34,650 bases of DNA from Comamonadaceae bacterium (GTDB taxonomy: Bacteria > Pseudomonadota > Gammaproteobacteria > Burkholderiales > Burkholderiaceae_C). The notes beneath the pieces are model-generated. The model saw nothing but the letters and a program-made list of their open reading frames with translations. It did not search any database and was not told the origin of the DNA. The translations under genes were made by a program, and so were the position numbers. Shown one piece after another: positions 14,730-23,177 of the stretch (positions are counted from its first letter, which is position 1; every line of letters begins with the position of its first letter). The stretch covers positions 1-34,650 of the forward strand of contig CANJOS010000015.1 of the NCBI GenBank assembly GCA_947476015.1, read 5' to 3'.

Positions 14730-15931
14730 GGCCCTGCGTAAAGCCACGGCACATCAATCAATGGCTCCCCCAATGCACGCATGACCAAGTTACGGCCCCA
14801 TCGCAGTGGGCCTTGCAAGTGAAAGATATGACCATTGCGAACAGATGCTTGCTGTACTTTGGCATTCCGAGCCCAACGAACTTTGGCATACAACTTCCAC
14901 CTTTGTGAAACCGGTAAATCTGAGCGTGCCCAGCAAGTCGCCAAGACTGCAGCATCCTCAATGGCCATACCGGCACCCTGCGCCAAGAAGGGACGCATCG
15001 GATGTGCCGCATCTCCCAACAAGGCAATCCTTCCCTTGGCCATCTCTTCCGGTCCTTGGAGCGGCGGTCTATCACACAACGGCCACAGACGCCATGCGGG
15101 CACAGCATTCAAAACCTCCTTCAACTCCGCATGAACAGGCCCCATGGCCAAATCTAAATCGCGCTTGTTTGCGGCATGGTCCCATTTTTCAAGCGATTCG
15201 GGCGATTGCCCTTTGACCACCACCACCAAATTCAGAAAGCCCCCACCTTTCACGGGGTACAACACCACATGAACGCAAGGCCCTACCCACACCGTGACAT
15301 TTTGCGTACGTAACTTCTCGGACAATTTCTCCATGGGTAAAAGTGCCCGGTAGGCCAGTAAACCAGTCGCACGGGGCAATGTGGGTGCGACCACATACTG
15401 ACGCATGTCACTCCACAAACCATCAGCACCCACCACAGCCTCAGTCATGTGTGTTTCGAAAAATCCTTCAGGCAAGCTTCTGCCATTCACGGTAACACCT
15501 TGGTCATCTTCCTTGATCACCTCAATTTCTCTGTGCAACTGAAGTTCAGCAGCACCTGAACTTGATACTTTTTGAAGCAAGAGCTGATGAAGGTCGGCTC
15601 GATGAATGGTCAAATAGGGAGCGCCATAGGCTTGCATGGCTCTGTCGGCCAATCGAAGCGCACCCAAAGTCTGGCCAGATTGAGAATCTCTGAGCTCCAA
15701 TTTCTTGGGAGCAAAGGCAAGCGCTTCAATCTCTTTTTCAAGCCCCCAGGCAAACAGCGTCCGAGTGACATTGGGGCCCATCTGAATGCCAGCGCCCAGC
15801 TCGCTGAAAACTTTGGCGCGCTCAATCACTAGGGGCTTTGCACCTTGAGCGGCGCAGGCCAATGCTGCAGCCAAGCCGCCAATGCCACCGCCTGCGATTA
15901 ACAAAGATTTTTCCACGGGTGAATTTTGCAT
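14726..15931 (-). CDS. FAD-dependent aromatic-ring monooxygenase (salicylate-hydroxylase-like)
   Basis: A 401-aa flavoprotein of the class A monooxygenases, which use NAD(P)H and O2 to hydroxylate aromatic rings. The dinucleotide motif is LLIAGGGIGGLAAALACAA at the N-terminus. The DG motif is VVGADGLWSDMR and the GD motif is ALLGDAAHPMRPFLAQGAGM. The RADLH segment that contacts FAD is present (TIHRADLHQLL). Family resemblance is to salicylate or 3-hydroxybenzoate hydroxylases, but no ring-cleavage genes lie nearby, so the substrate is unknown. It follows acnB across a terminator and may have its own promoter. The start has only a weak ribosome-binding site. Confidence 0.85.
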   Translation of the reverse strand: MQNSPVEKSLLIAGGGIGGLAAALACAAQGAKPLVIERAKVFSELGAGIQMGPNVTRTLFAWGLEKEIEALAFAPKKLELRDSQSGQTLGALRLADRAMQAYGAPYLTIHRADLHQLLLQKVSSSGAAELQLHREIEVIKEDDQGVTVNGRSLPEGFFETHMTEAVVGADGLWSDMRQYVVAPTLPRATGLLAYRALLPMEKLSEKLRTQNVTVWVGPCVHVVLYPVKGGGFLNLVVVVKGQSPESLEKWDHAANKRDLDLAMGPVHAELKEVLNAVPAWRLWPLCDRPPLQGPEEMAKGRIALLGDAAHPMRPFLAQGAGMAIEDAAVLATCWARSDLPVSQRWKLYAKVRWARNAKVQQASVRNGHIFHLQGPLRWGRNLVMRALGEPLIDVPWLYAGP

Positions 15932-15961
15932 TGAAGCTCACAAGAAAACATGAGTTACATC

Positions 15962-15995
15962 AAAAAAGCCCAAAAGACAGAGATCTTTTGGGCTT
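15962..15995 (-). terminator. Terminator of the mdh-acnB operon
   Basis: AAGCCCAAAAGA (15966-15977) and TCTTTTGGGCTT (15984-15995) form a perfect 12-bp stem with a 6-base loop. On minus it is followed by a T-run (15967 down to 15962), the correct direction to end transcription after acnB. It separates acnB from the monooxygenase gene. Confidence 0.92.
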
Positions 15996-16019
15996 GGGTC
16001 GAATGCACCTGACAGAAAT

Positions 16020-18611
16020 TTAAGCGGCCACGCCTCTGGCGACCTCTGCATACTCTTCAATCTTGTCGAAGTTCAAGTACTTGTAGATCTGGCTGCCGTC
16101 TTTGTTAATTTCGGTCATGCTGGACTGATACTCCTCCGCGCTTGGAATACGACCCAACTTAGAGCTGATGGCGGCTACTTCAGCGGATGCCAAGTACACA
16201 TTGGCATTTTTACCCAAACGATTTGGGAAGTTGCGCGTGGAGGTAGAGACCACCGTCGCACCTTCGCGCACCTGGGCTTGGTTACCCATGCACAAGGAGC
16301 AACCTGGCATTTCAGTGCGAGCACCAGCAGCGCCAAATACGCCATAGTGACCTTCTTTGGTCAACTCTGCCGCATCCATTTTGGTGGGGGGTGCAACCCA
16401 CAACTTCACAGGAATATCGCGGCGGCCTTCGAGCAACTTAGAGGCAGCGCGGAAGTGACCGATGTTGGTCATGCAAGAGCCAATGAACACTTCGTCAATT
16501 TTGGTACCCGCGACTTCAGACAACAACTTGGCATCATCGGGATCGTTAGGGCAGCACAAGACGGGCTCTGTGAGTTGGCTCATGTCAATTTCAAGCACAT
16601 GTGCGTACTCAGCGTCTTTGTCTGCTTCCAGCAAATTGGGATTGGCCAACCACGCTTCAACTGCCTTGATTCGACGCTCTAACGCGCGCTTGTCGTTGTA
16701 ACCCTGCGCAATCATGTTTTTCATCAACACAATGTTGGAGTTCAAATATTCTTTGACAGGCTCAGGATTGAGCTTCACGGTGCAACCCGCTGCCGAGCGC
16801 TCTGCAGAAGCATCTGAGAGTTCAAAAGCTTGTTCCACTTTCAAATCGGGCAAGCCTTCAATTTCCAAAATACGGCCAGAGAATTCATTGATTTTGCCGG
16901 ATTTGGCAACGGTCAACAAACCCGCTTTGATGGCGTAGTAGGGAATGGCGTGAACCAAGTCGCGCAAGGTGATGCCAGCTTGCATCTTGCCTTTGAAGCG
17001 CACCAAGATAGACTCAGGCATGTCCAAAGGCATCACGCCAGTGGCTGCACCAAAGGCCACCAAACCTGAGCCAGCAGGGAAAGAAATGCCAATCGGGAAA
17101 CGGGTGTGTGAATCGCCGCCGGTGCCCACGGTATCGGGCAACAACAGCCGGTTCAACCAACTGTGGATCACACCATCACCCGGGTTCAACGACACGCCAC
17201 CCCGATTGCTGATGAAGGCCGGTAATTCGTGGTGCATTTTCACGTCCACTTTTTTGGGATAGGCCGCAGTGTGGCAGAAGGATTGCATCACCATGTCCGC
17301 TGAAAAGCCCAAACACGCCAAGTCTTTCAACTCATCACGCGTCATGGGGCCTGTGGTGTCTTGTGAACCCACCGTGGTCATCTTGGGTTCGCAATACACG
17401 CCTGGACGAACGCCCTGACCTTCTGGCAAACCGCAGGCGCGGCCCACCATTTTTTGTGCCAACGTGAAACCCGCCTTGGTGCTGACAGGCACCTTTGGCA
17501 AGCGGAAGAGTGTGGATGTCGGCAAGCCTAAGAACTCACGCGCCTTGACTGTTAGAGAACGCCCAATGATCAAATTGATACGGCCCCCGGCACGCACTTC
17601 ATCAAACAACACTTCGCTTTTAAGTTCGAATGTAGAGATGGTTTCACCGTTCTTCACAATCTTGCCCTCGTAGGGCAAGACATCAATCACATCCCCCATT
17701 TCCAATTTGGACACATCCACTTCGATGGGCAAAGCGCCAGAATCTTCTTGCGTGTTGAAGAAGATCGGTGCAATTTTGCCGCCCAATGTGACACCGCCAA
17801 AACGCTTATTGGGCACAAATGGGATGTCCTCGCCAAAGCCCCAAATGATGCTATTGGTGGCAGATTTGCGGGAAGAGCCTGTGCCCACCACGTCACCCAC
17901 ATAAGCTACCAAGTGACCTTTTTTCTTCAACACTTCAATGAAGGCCATTGGGCCGCGCTTGCCATCTTCTTCGGGCTTGAAGGCTGCATCAGGGCGTGTG
18001 TTTTTCAGCATTGCCAAGTAATGCAGTGGAATATCAGGACGGCTCCAAGCATCTGGTGCGGGTGACAAATCGTCGGTGTTGGTTTCACCAGGGACCTTGA
18101 ACACAGAGACCGTGATTTTCTTCGCCACTTCGGGCCTTGAAGTGAACCATTCAGCATCGGCCCAGCTCTTAATCACTGAACTGGCACTGGCGTTGCCAGC
18201 TTTGGCTTTTTCAGCCACGTCATGGAAAAAATCAAACATCAGCAATGTTTTCTTCAAGCCCTCAGCCGCCACCGAAGCTACCTCTTTGTCATCGAGCAAG
18301 TCAATCAAGGGCTTCACGTTGTAGCCACCCACCATGGTGCCCAACAATTGGGTTGCCTTGGCTTTATCGAGCAAGGCAATTTTCACATCGCCATGCGCAA
18401 CAGCTGTTAAAAAAGACGCTTTGACCTTGGCTGCATCGTCAACACCAGGCGGTACACGGTGGGTTAACAAATCCAACAAGAAGGCGTCCTCACCTTTGGG
18501 TGGATTTTTAATGAGTTCAATCAATTCTGCAGTTTGAGTTGCATCCAATGGCAATGGTGGAATTCCAAGAGCGGCGCGCTCGGCAGTATGTTCACGGTAG
18601 GCTTTCAACAT
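16020..18611 (-). CDS. acnB: Aconitate hydratase B
   Basis: Interconverts citrate and isocitrate in the TCA cycle with a [4Fe-4S] cluster. The 863 aa length and the order of domains identify AcnB: an N-terminal HEAT-like domain ([20 protein letters not shown]), then the swivel domain with [20 protein letters not shown], then the catalytic domains. Cluster ligands are in [14 protein letters not shown] (about 710) and [13 protein letters not shown] (about 770), the positions seen in E. coli AcnB (865 aa). AGGAG lies upstream of the ATG. It is last in mdh-lyase-small protein-acnB. The 57-base AT-rich gap before it could hold a secondary promoter (TTGATT, 17 bases, TAAATT). Confidence 0.97.
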   Translation of the reverse strand: MLKAYREHTAERAALGIPPLPLDATQTAELIELIKNPPKGEDAFLLDLLTHRVPPGVDDAAKVKASFLTAVAHGDVKIALLDKAKATQLLGTMVGGYNVKPLIDLLDDKEVASVAAEGLKKTLLMFDFFHDVAEKAKAGNASASSVIKSWADAEWFTSRPEVAKKITVSVFKVPGETNTDDLSPAPDAWSRPDIPLHYLAMLKNTRPDAAFKPEEDGKRGPMAFIEVLKKKGHLVAYVGDVVGTGSSRKSATNSIIWGFGEDIPFVPNKRFGGVTLGGKIAPIFFNTQEDSGALPIEVDVSKLEMGDVIDVLPYEGKIVKNGETISTFELKSEVLFDEVRAGGRINLIIGRSLTVKAREFLGLPTSTLFRLPKVPVSTKAGFTLAQKMVGRACGLPEGQGVRPGVYCEPKMTTVGSQDTTGPMTRDELKDLACLGFSADMVMQSFCHTAAYPKKVDVKMHHELPAFISNRGGVSLNPGDGVIHSWLNRLLLPDTVGTGGDSHTRFPIGISFPAGSGLVAFGAATGVMPLDMPESILVRFKGKMQAGITLRDLVHAIPYYAIKAGLLTVAKSGKINEFSGRILEIEGLPDLKVEQAFELSDASAERSAAGCTVKLNPEPVKEYLNSNIVLMKNMIAQGYNDKRALERRIKAVEAWLANPNLLEADKDAEYAHVLEIDMSQLTEPVLCCPNDPDDAKLLSEVAGTKIDEVFIGSCMTNIGHFRAASKLLEGRRDIPVKLWVAPPTKMDAAELTKEGHYGVFGAAGARTEMPGCSLCMGNQAQVREGATVVSTSTRNFPNRLGKNANVYLASAEVAAISSKLGRIPSAEEYQSSMTEINKDGSQIYKYLNFDKIEEYAEVARGVAA

Positions 18612-18668
18612 ATTTTCTCCTGTCTAACTAAATGAATTTAAAAATCAAAATTTCTCAAATCAAACAAC

Positions 18669-19166
18669 TCAGCGTTGCCTTGCCGACCCGAGGTTGCTCA
18701 CATCGATCAATGCAGGTGGCGGATTAAGCTTCATCTCTTTGGCAACGGCCACTTGGTCGGGATGCGCACACTCGTCCGCCAAGCGACGACCTTTTTTCTG
18801 ATCCATGAGCATCGATTTATTGGCAAGCTGCAACCAGACTGCACCCGCTTTTTCATCTTCCAATCGAATCGCACCTGTGCTTGTGGCCACAGGTCGCATG
18901 CGATATTTGTAGCCCTTGCCTTGTAAATTGAAATAGCCAGGTGCATTCGCATCAGCTGTCATTCGGACTGAAGCCCCCAACTCGCATGGCATGTTTCCAA
19001 CATGTACACGTTCAGCAATGCTCAATTCGTGGGACGCCAAAGGCTTTTCAGCTTTGGCATTTGATCTAGGCTGTGTCTTCGCATTTTGCTGCGCTTCACT
19101 GCCCACCATGACAAAAAACAGGCTCAAACACAACAGCGCAAAACGAGCATCCTTCAGACTATGCAT
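18669..19166 (-). CDS. Small secreted protein, MliC-like (unknown function)
   Basis: 165 aa with a probable signal peptide (MHSLKDAR, then the hydrophobic run FALLCLSLFFVMVGSEA), so it should act in the envelope. The mature part has two cysteines, Cys61 (NMPCELG) and Cys133 (LADEC), that could form a disulfide. Between them lie YKYRMRPVATSTGAIRLED, AVWLQLANKSMLMD and KKGRRL. This spacing recalls MliC/PliC lysozyme inhibitors, which have C, S-G-A-x-Y, W, then a final C. The match is by eye and weak. ATG 19164-19166 has GGGGA eight bases upstream and overlaps the end of the lyase gene by eight bases, so it is co-transcribed with mdh and acnB. Confidence 0.75.
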   Translation of the reverse strand: MHSLKDARFALLCLSLFFVMVGSEAQQNAKTQPRSNAKAEKPLASHELSIAERVHVGNMPCELGASVRMTADANAPGYFNLQGKGYKYRMRPVATSTGAIRLEDEKAGAVWLQLANKSMLMDQKKGRRLADECAHPDQVAVAKEMKLNPPPALIDVSNLGSARQR

Positions 19167-20148
19167 GACGTTCCCCAAAAAACATTTGCACAGAATCAGG
19201 CAGATGGCGGCCGGTTTGAAAAGCGCGTTCTAAAACGTGCCAGAAAAATCGATAGCTGGCCCGATCATGCAACTGCCCGCCATGACTTACAGGCGCCCAA
19301 TCAGCGTGGATTGCAGCGTCAATCAAACTGGCGGCCTGTTCAACTTCATGGACTGTAGGCGCCATGGCCTCTACAACAGGCCGTATTTGACTTGGATGAA
19401 TGCTCCACATGCGGGTGTAGCCCAACTCTCTGGCTGCTGCGCTTGCAGCAGTTTTGATGGCTTGTAAATCACTGAATTCTGTCACCACACAATGCGATGG
19501 CACTTTGCCATGCGCATGACACGCACTGGCAATTTCCAATTTGGCACGAAGAACCAAGGGGTGCGTAAATTGACCCTGAATGCCCATACCCGTTGAAGGA
19601 ATCGCACCACCGTGTGAGGAGACAAAATCCATCAAACCAAAACTCAATGATTGAACGCGCGGATGTGCTGCAATTTCAAAAGCATGGTGAACAGCAGTCG
19701 GAGACTCAATCAAAACATGCAGTGGCAGATGATGAGCGCCAGCAAAGTCCAGCGCTTTCACAGCGGCTTGAACGTCTTGCAGTCCTTCAACTTTGGGCAC
19801 CATGACGTGCTTCAACTTTGAGTGACATGGGCGAACAATCAGTTGGACATCATCAGCAAATGAAGAGTGATCGACGGGATGAATTCGAACGGCTACTCTG
19901 GCCTCAGGTGCTGAACTCAAAGCCATTTCTTTGACCAAATGAGCATGCTCGATTTCGCCGCCAACAGGTGCGCCATCTTCACAGTCCAAGGTCACATCAA
20001 AGACGCAGGCACCGAACTCTTGGGTCATTTCAGCCTGCAGTTGCAAGCTTTTGCGCATCCGCACTTCGACACCGCTGTAGTGATCGCAGACAGGCAAAAT
20101 CATGCCTGCTGCTTGTGACCCCAAGAGAATGTCGCGCGGATGCTTCAC
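19159..20148 (-). CDS. CoA-ester lyase (HpcH/HpaI, CitE-like)
   Basis: A 329-aa TIM-barrel enzyme of the citrate-lyase-beta / malyl-CoA-lyase group, which cleaves or forms CoA thioesters of hydroxy acids with magnesium. Visible motifs are TLDCEDGAPVG (metal site), IRPCHSKLKHVMVPKVE-type strands, VLIESPTAVHHAFEI, LSFGLMDFVSSHG and the C-terminal MWSIHPSQIRPVVEA. No citrate lyase alpha or gamma subunits are nearby, so it is not part of a citrate lyase complex. Malyl-CoA, citramalyl-CoA or a related ester is plausible. It starts 15 bases after mdh and overlaps the small secreted protein gene. Confidence 0.88.
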   Translation of the reverse strand: MKHPRDILLGSQAAGMILPVCDHYSGVEVRMRKSLQLQAEMTQEFGACVFDVTLDCEDGAPVGGEIEHAHLVKEMALSSAPEARVAVRIHPVDHSSFADDVQLIVRPCHSKLKHVMVPKVEGLQDVQAAVKALDFAGAHHLPLHVLIESPTAVHHAFEIAAHPRVQSLSFGLMDFVSSHGGAIPSTGMGIQGQFTHPLVLRAKLEIASACHAHGKVPSHCVVTEFSDLQAIKTAASAAARELGYTRMWSIHPSQIRPVVEAMAPTVHEVEQAASLIDAAIHADWAPVSHGGQLHDRASYRFFWHVLERAFQTGRHLPDSVQMFFGERHA

Positions 20149-20163
20149 AAAATTGTCTGCTGA

Positions 20164-21150
20164 TTAGACCAAGTGAGCCACACCAGCTTGCTCGTCTGTC
20201 AACTCTTTCAAAGTTTTATCGATGCAAGTTTGGCTGAAGGAGTCAATTTCCAAACCTTCAACCACTTTGTATTCGCCGTTGGCGCATGTGACGGGAAAAC
20301 CGAACATGACGTCTTTGGGAATGCCGTACCAACCTTGTGAGGGAATGCCCATGGTGACCCAATGACCGTTGGTGCCTAAGGCCCAATCGCGCATGTGGTC
20401 AATCGCGGCGTTGGCAGCAGAGGCTGCTGACGACAAACCACGTGCCTCAATGATGGCTGCGCCTCGCTTGCCCACGGTGGGCAAGAACACGTTGGCATTC
20501 CACTCTTGGTCGTTGATCATGGTCTTGACAGATTCACCATTGATCGTGGCAAAACGGTAATCGGCGTACATGGTGGGTGAGTGGTTGCCCCAAACGCACA
20601 ATTTCTGAATGTCTGCAACAGCCTTGCCAGTTTTGGCCGCTATTTGTGAAGCAGCGCGATTGTGGTCCAAACGCAGCATGGCAGTGAAATTAGAAGGCTT
20701 CAAATCAGGCGCACTCTTCATGGCGATGTAGGCATTGGTATTGGCAGGGTTACCGACCACCAAAACCTTCACATTGCGTGATGCCACAGCGTTCAGGGCC
20801 TTGCCTTGTGCTGTGAAGATGGCGCCGTTGATGGCCAACAATTCTGCGCGTTCCATACCCGGGCCGCGGGGACGTGAGCCCACCAACAACGCGTAGTCTG
20901 TGTCTTTGAAGGCTGTCATGGGGTCAGAATGAGCTTCCATGCCCGCGAGCAAGGGGAATGCGCAGTCGTCCAACTCCATCATCACACCCTTCAAAGCTTT
21001 TTGGGCTTTTTCGTCGGGAATTTCAAGCAATTGCAAGACGACTGGCTGATCTTTGCCCAACATTTCGCCGGATGCGATGCGGAACAACAGTGCGTATCCA
21101 ATTTGACCAGCGGCGCCTGTGATGGTGACGCGAACGGGTTTTTTGCTCAT
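20164..21150 (-). CDS. mdh: Malate dehydrogenase (NAD)
   Basis: Oxidises malate to oxaloacetate in the TCA cycle. It has 328 aa, of the group resembling eukaryotic cytosolic and Thermus enzymes. The NAD motif is [10 protein letters not shown] (11-20). The substrate loop is [27 protein letters not shown] supplies the catalytic Asp and Arg, and [12 protein letters not shown] the catalytic His. The frame is open to 21267, but ATG 21148-21150 ([11 protein letters not shown]) has GGAG nine bases upstream and a canonical N-terminus. It opens the minus operon with the CoA-ester lyase, the small secreted protein and acnB, and is divergent from gntR. Confidence 0.97.
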   Translation of the reverse strand: MSKKPVRVTITGAAGQIGYALLFRIASGEMLGKDQPVVLQLLEIPDEKAQKALKGVMMELDDCAFPLLAGMEAHSDPMTAFKDTDYALLVGSRPRGPGMERAELLAINGAIFTAQGKALNAVASRNVKVLVVGNPANTNAYIAMKSAPDLKPSNFTAMLRLDHNRAASQIAAKTGKAVADIQKLCVWGNHSPTMYADYRFATINGESVKTMINDQEWNANVFLPTVGKRGAAIIEARGLSSAASAANAAIDHMRDWALGTNGHWVTMGIPSQGWYGIPKDVMFGFPVTCANGEYKVVEGLEIDSFSQTCIDKTLKELTDEQAGVAHLV

Positions 21151-21277
21151 GGTGTGAACTCCAGATAGTGATAAGAAAACGGACCTCGCCGACCACATCC
21201 CGACATTCACTGCCGACCGGGTCATCTGGAATTTCCAGACAGGTACACATGCGATGCGTACGGGCAAACAGCTTTGG

Positions 21278-21307
21278 AGTTTACTCGCGAAAACTCTGAA
21301 AAGTCAA
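21278..21307 (-). promoter_or_regulatory. Candidate mdh operon promoter
   Basis: On minus, TTGACT (21307 to 21302) and TAAACT (21283 to 21278) are 18 bases apart. The leader would be about 120 nt. The palindrome at 21319-21330 lies just upstream of this -35, a position compatible with activation. Confidence 0.4.
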
Positions 21308-21308
21308 T

Positions 21309-21336
21309 TTGTCTTATGTCTTATATAAGATATCAT
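21309..21336 (+). promoter_or_regulatory. Candidate gntR promoter overlapping the palindrome
   Basis: TTGTCT (21309-21314) and TATCAT (21331-21336) are 16 bases apart. The palindrome at 21319-21330 fills the spacer, which would let a bound regulator block RNA polymerase, as in autorepression. Confidence 0.45.
21319..21330. promoter_or_regulatory. Palindrome TCTTATATAAGA, candidate GntR operator between mdh and gntR
   Basis: A perfect 12-base palindrome identical to the one at 12498-12509. An extra half-site TCTTAT lies at 21312-21317, seven bases upstream. GntR regulators usually bind short palindromes in their own promoter region, so this is the natural candidate operator of the adjacent gene. 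Binding is inferred, not shown. Confidence 0.6.
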
Positions 21337-21375
21337 TGCCTCACCTTGTGCCTTCCCCTCCAAGGGGCCCCTGAC

Positions 21376-22155
21376 ATGACATCCCAAGCTTTTTCTTTAG
21401 ATGCCAACGGATTGCCCGATTCCACTTCGGCGCCTGCGTTCAGCCCTTTGTACCAACAAATCAAAGGTTTGATTCTCCAAAGTTTGCAATCTGGCGAGTG
21501 GAAACCAGGCGAAGGTATTCCCAGTGAAATGGATCTGGCCGCAAGATACCGTGTCAGCCAAGGCACCGTTCGAAAAGCCATCGACGAACTGTCCAGCGAC
21601 AACCTCCTCATCCGCCGTCAAGGCAAAGGTACGTTTGTAGCCACTCACGCCGCACATCAGGTTCAGTATCGTTTTCTCAAACTCATGCCCGACCTTGGCA
21701 ACCCTAAAAGTGAAGTCCCTGCGCAACGCAAAATCATTGACTGCAAAAGGCTGAGGGCCAGTGCCGACATTGGGCGCGTCTTAGCTTTGAGGGCTGGCGA
21801 TGCTGTTTTGCAAGTGCGGCGGGTCCTGTCTTTCGCAGGAGCCCCAACCATTTTGGAGGACTTATGGCTACCCGGCGCCCCATTCAAAGGATTGACCGCA
21901 GAAAGACTGAGTGAATATGACGGCCCCATGTACGCCCTGTTTGAAACTGAATTTGGGGTACGGATGGTCAGAGCCGAAGAAAAAATCAAAGCAGTTGTTC
22001 CAGATGCGGCCCAATGCAAACTGCTGGAAATCAAGCCCCAGACCCCCCTTTTGAGTGTAGAAAGAGTCGCCTACACCTACAACGATACCCCGATGGAGCT
22101 TAGAAGAGGTTTTTATCTCACAACGTCACACCACTATCACAACGACCTGAATTGA
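21376..22155 (+). CDS. GntR-family transcriptional regulator (HutC/UTRA type)
   Basis: A 259-aa regulator. Residues about 18-85 are a GntR winged helix: PLYQQIKGLILQSLQSGEWK, GIPSEMDLAARYRVSQGTVR and RRQGKGTFVATH. Residues about 95-255 are a UTRA effector domain with LALRAGDAVLQVRRVLSF, ILEDLWLPG and VERVAYTYNDTPMELRRGFY. Such proteins sense small metabolites; the ligand is unknown, though a TCA-related acid is a fair guess from context. ATG 21376 has AAGGGG eight bases upstream. A longer frame from 21274 would put the palindrome inside the gene and is rejected. It stands between the mdh-acnB and sdh-gltA operons. Confidence 0.93.
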   Translation: MTSQAFSLDANGLPDSTSAPAFSPLYQQIKGLILQSLQSGEWKPGEGIPSEMDLAARYRVSQGTVRKAIDELSSDNLLIRRQGKGTFVATHAAHQVQYRFLKLMPDLGNPKSEVPAQRKIIDCKRLRASADIGRVLALRAGDAVLQVRRVLSFAGAPTILEDLWLPGAPFKGLTAERLSEYDGPMYALFETEFGVRMVRAEEKIKAVVPDAAQCKLLEIKPQTPLLSVERVAYTYNDTPMELRRGFYLTTSHHYHNDLN

Positions 22156-22189
22156 CGCTGAAGCGACTGTCCTGATGACCTGAGTATTC

Positions 22190-22247
22190 AGAATTGCGAA
22201 TTCTTCTTGAAATTCTCATGTCAGTTTGTTGCGTTGCAATAGAATTC
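22190..22247. promoter_or_regulatory. Cluster of AGAATT/AATTCT elements upstream of sdhC
   Basis: AGAATT-GCG-AATTCT (22190-22204) is an inverted repeat. A further AATTCT lies at 22211-22216 and AGAATTC at 22241-22247, all within 110 bases upstream of sdhC. TAGAAT (22240-22245) could be a -10, but no matching -35 is visible. The elements may be regulator sites or chance AT-rich repeats. Confidence 0.3.
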
Positions 22248-22297
22248 GCCTCACTGCAGTCAAAAAAGACAGTGCTGTTACCTAAGAGGAATTAAAA

Positions 22298-22729
22298 ATG
22301 ACCGAAACCGCCCGACAAAGGCCCGAATTTCGAAACATCAACGCCATCAGCGATTTACCGACCTACCGCCTTCCCGCTGCCGGCTGGGTTTCCATTCTTC
22401 ACCGCGTCAGCGGTGCCCTGATGTTTGTGCTGATGCCTTTCATCATTTGGATGTTCGACAACTCCATCACTTCCGAAATTTCATTTGCCAGTTTTACCGC
22501 GGCTTTCAACGTCGGGATTGGCTTTGTTCCTGGCTGGTTCATGAAATTGGTGGCCTTGGCCATCATTTGGGCTTACTTACACCACTTCATTGCCGGTGTT
22601 CGCCATCTCTACATGGATGCTATGCATGCCGTGACCAAAGAATTTGGCAAATCATCGGCCATCTTGACCCTGACCCTCAGCCTGAGTCTCACAGTTGTGC
22701 TGGGTGCCAAATTGTTTGGCCTTTACTAA
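22298..22729 (+). CDS. sdhC: Succinate dehydrogenase cytochrome b556 subunit
   Basis: A membrane anchor of complex II, helping to bind heme b and ubiquinone. It has 143 aa and three transmembrane helices (about 38-55, 82-104, 119-140). SILHRVSGALMF holds the conserved Ser/Arg quinone-site region, and LHHFIAGVRHLYMD the heme ligand His96, equivalent to His84 of E. coli. AAGAGGA lies seven bases before the ATG. It is the first gene of sdhCDAB-sdhE-gltA; no terminator is visible until after gltA. Confidence 0.95.
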   Translation: MTETARQRPEFRNINAISDLPTYRLPAAGWVSILHRVSGALMFVLMPFIIWMFDNSITSEISFASFTAAFNVGIGFVPGWFMKLVALAIIWAYLHHFIAGVRHLYMDAMHAVTKEFGKSSAILTLTLSLSLTVVLGAKLFGLY

Positions 22730-22744
22730 TCAGGACACCAAAAT

Positions 22745-23110
22745 ATGTCAGTTAATTACGGTTCCAAACGCGTCGTTGTTGGCGCTCACTACGGCATTCG
22801 CGACTGGTTGGCACAACGAGTCACCGCATCGCTCATGGCCGCATTCACTTTGGTGGTTTTAGCGCACGTCATTTTCACCAGCGGGCCCATTGGTTATGAA
22901 GAGTGGGCCGGTATTTTTGCGGCGCAGTGGATGAAGTTTCTAACTTTCACCACCATCATTGCATTGCTCTATCACGCATGGATTGGTATTCGTGACATTT
23001 GGATGGACTACATCAAGCCCGTGGGCCTGCGACTGGCGTTGCACGTCGCTTCCTTGGTATGGTTGATCGGCTGTGCCGGTTGGGCCATACAAGCCCTGTG
23101 GCGTCTTTGA
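22745..23110 (+). CDS. sdhD: Succinate dehydrogenase membrane anchor subunit
   Basis: The second membrane anchor of complex II. It has 121 aa and three transmembrane helices. The N-terminus carries GIRDWLAQRVTASLM and the second helix ends in LLYHAWIGIRDIWMDYIKP, with His77 and the Asp-Tyr pair (88-89) of the quinone/heme site. It lies 15 bases after sdhC. It matches proteobacterial SdhD in length and motif order. Confidence 0.93.
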   Translation: MSVNYGSKRVVVGAHYGIRDWLAQRVTASLMAAFTLVVLAHVIFTSGPIGYEEWAGIFAAQWMKFLTFTTIIALLYHAWIGIRDIWMDYIKPVGLRLALHVASLVWLIGCAGWAIQALWRL

Positions 23111-23177
23111 TTCTGTTCAGAAGAAACGTTTTTGCAGTCTCTGAACCCTCCTTCTCTCAAACAAGATCTCACACACA

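Noticed and set aside
21274-21375. Longer N-terminus for the GntR regulator
   Set aside because: It would put the palindrome and likely promoter inside the gene and is unlike the family; ATG 21376 has a good ribosome-binding site.
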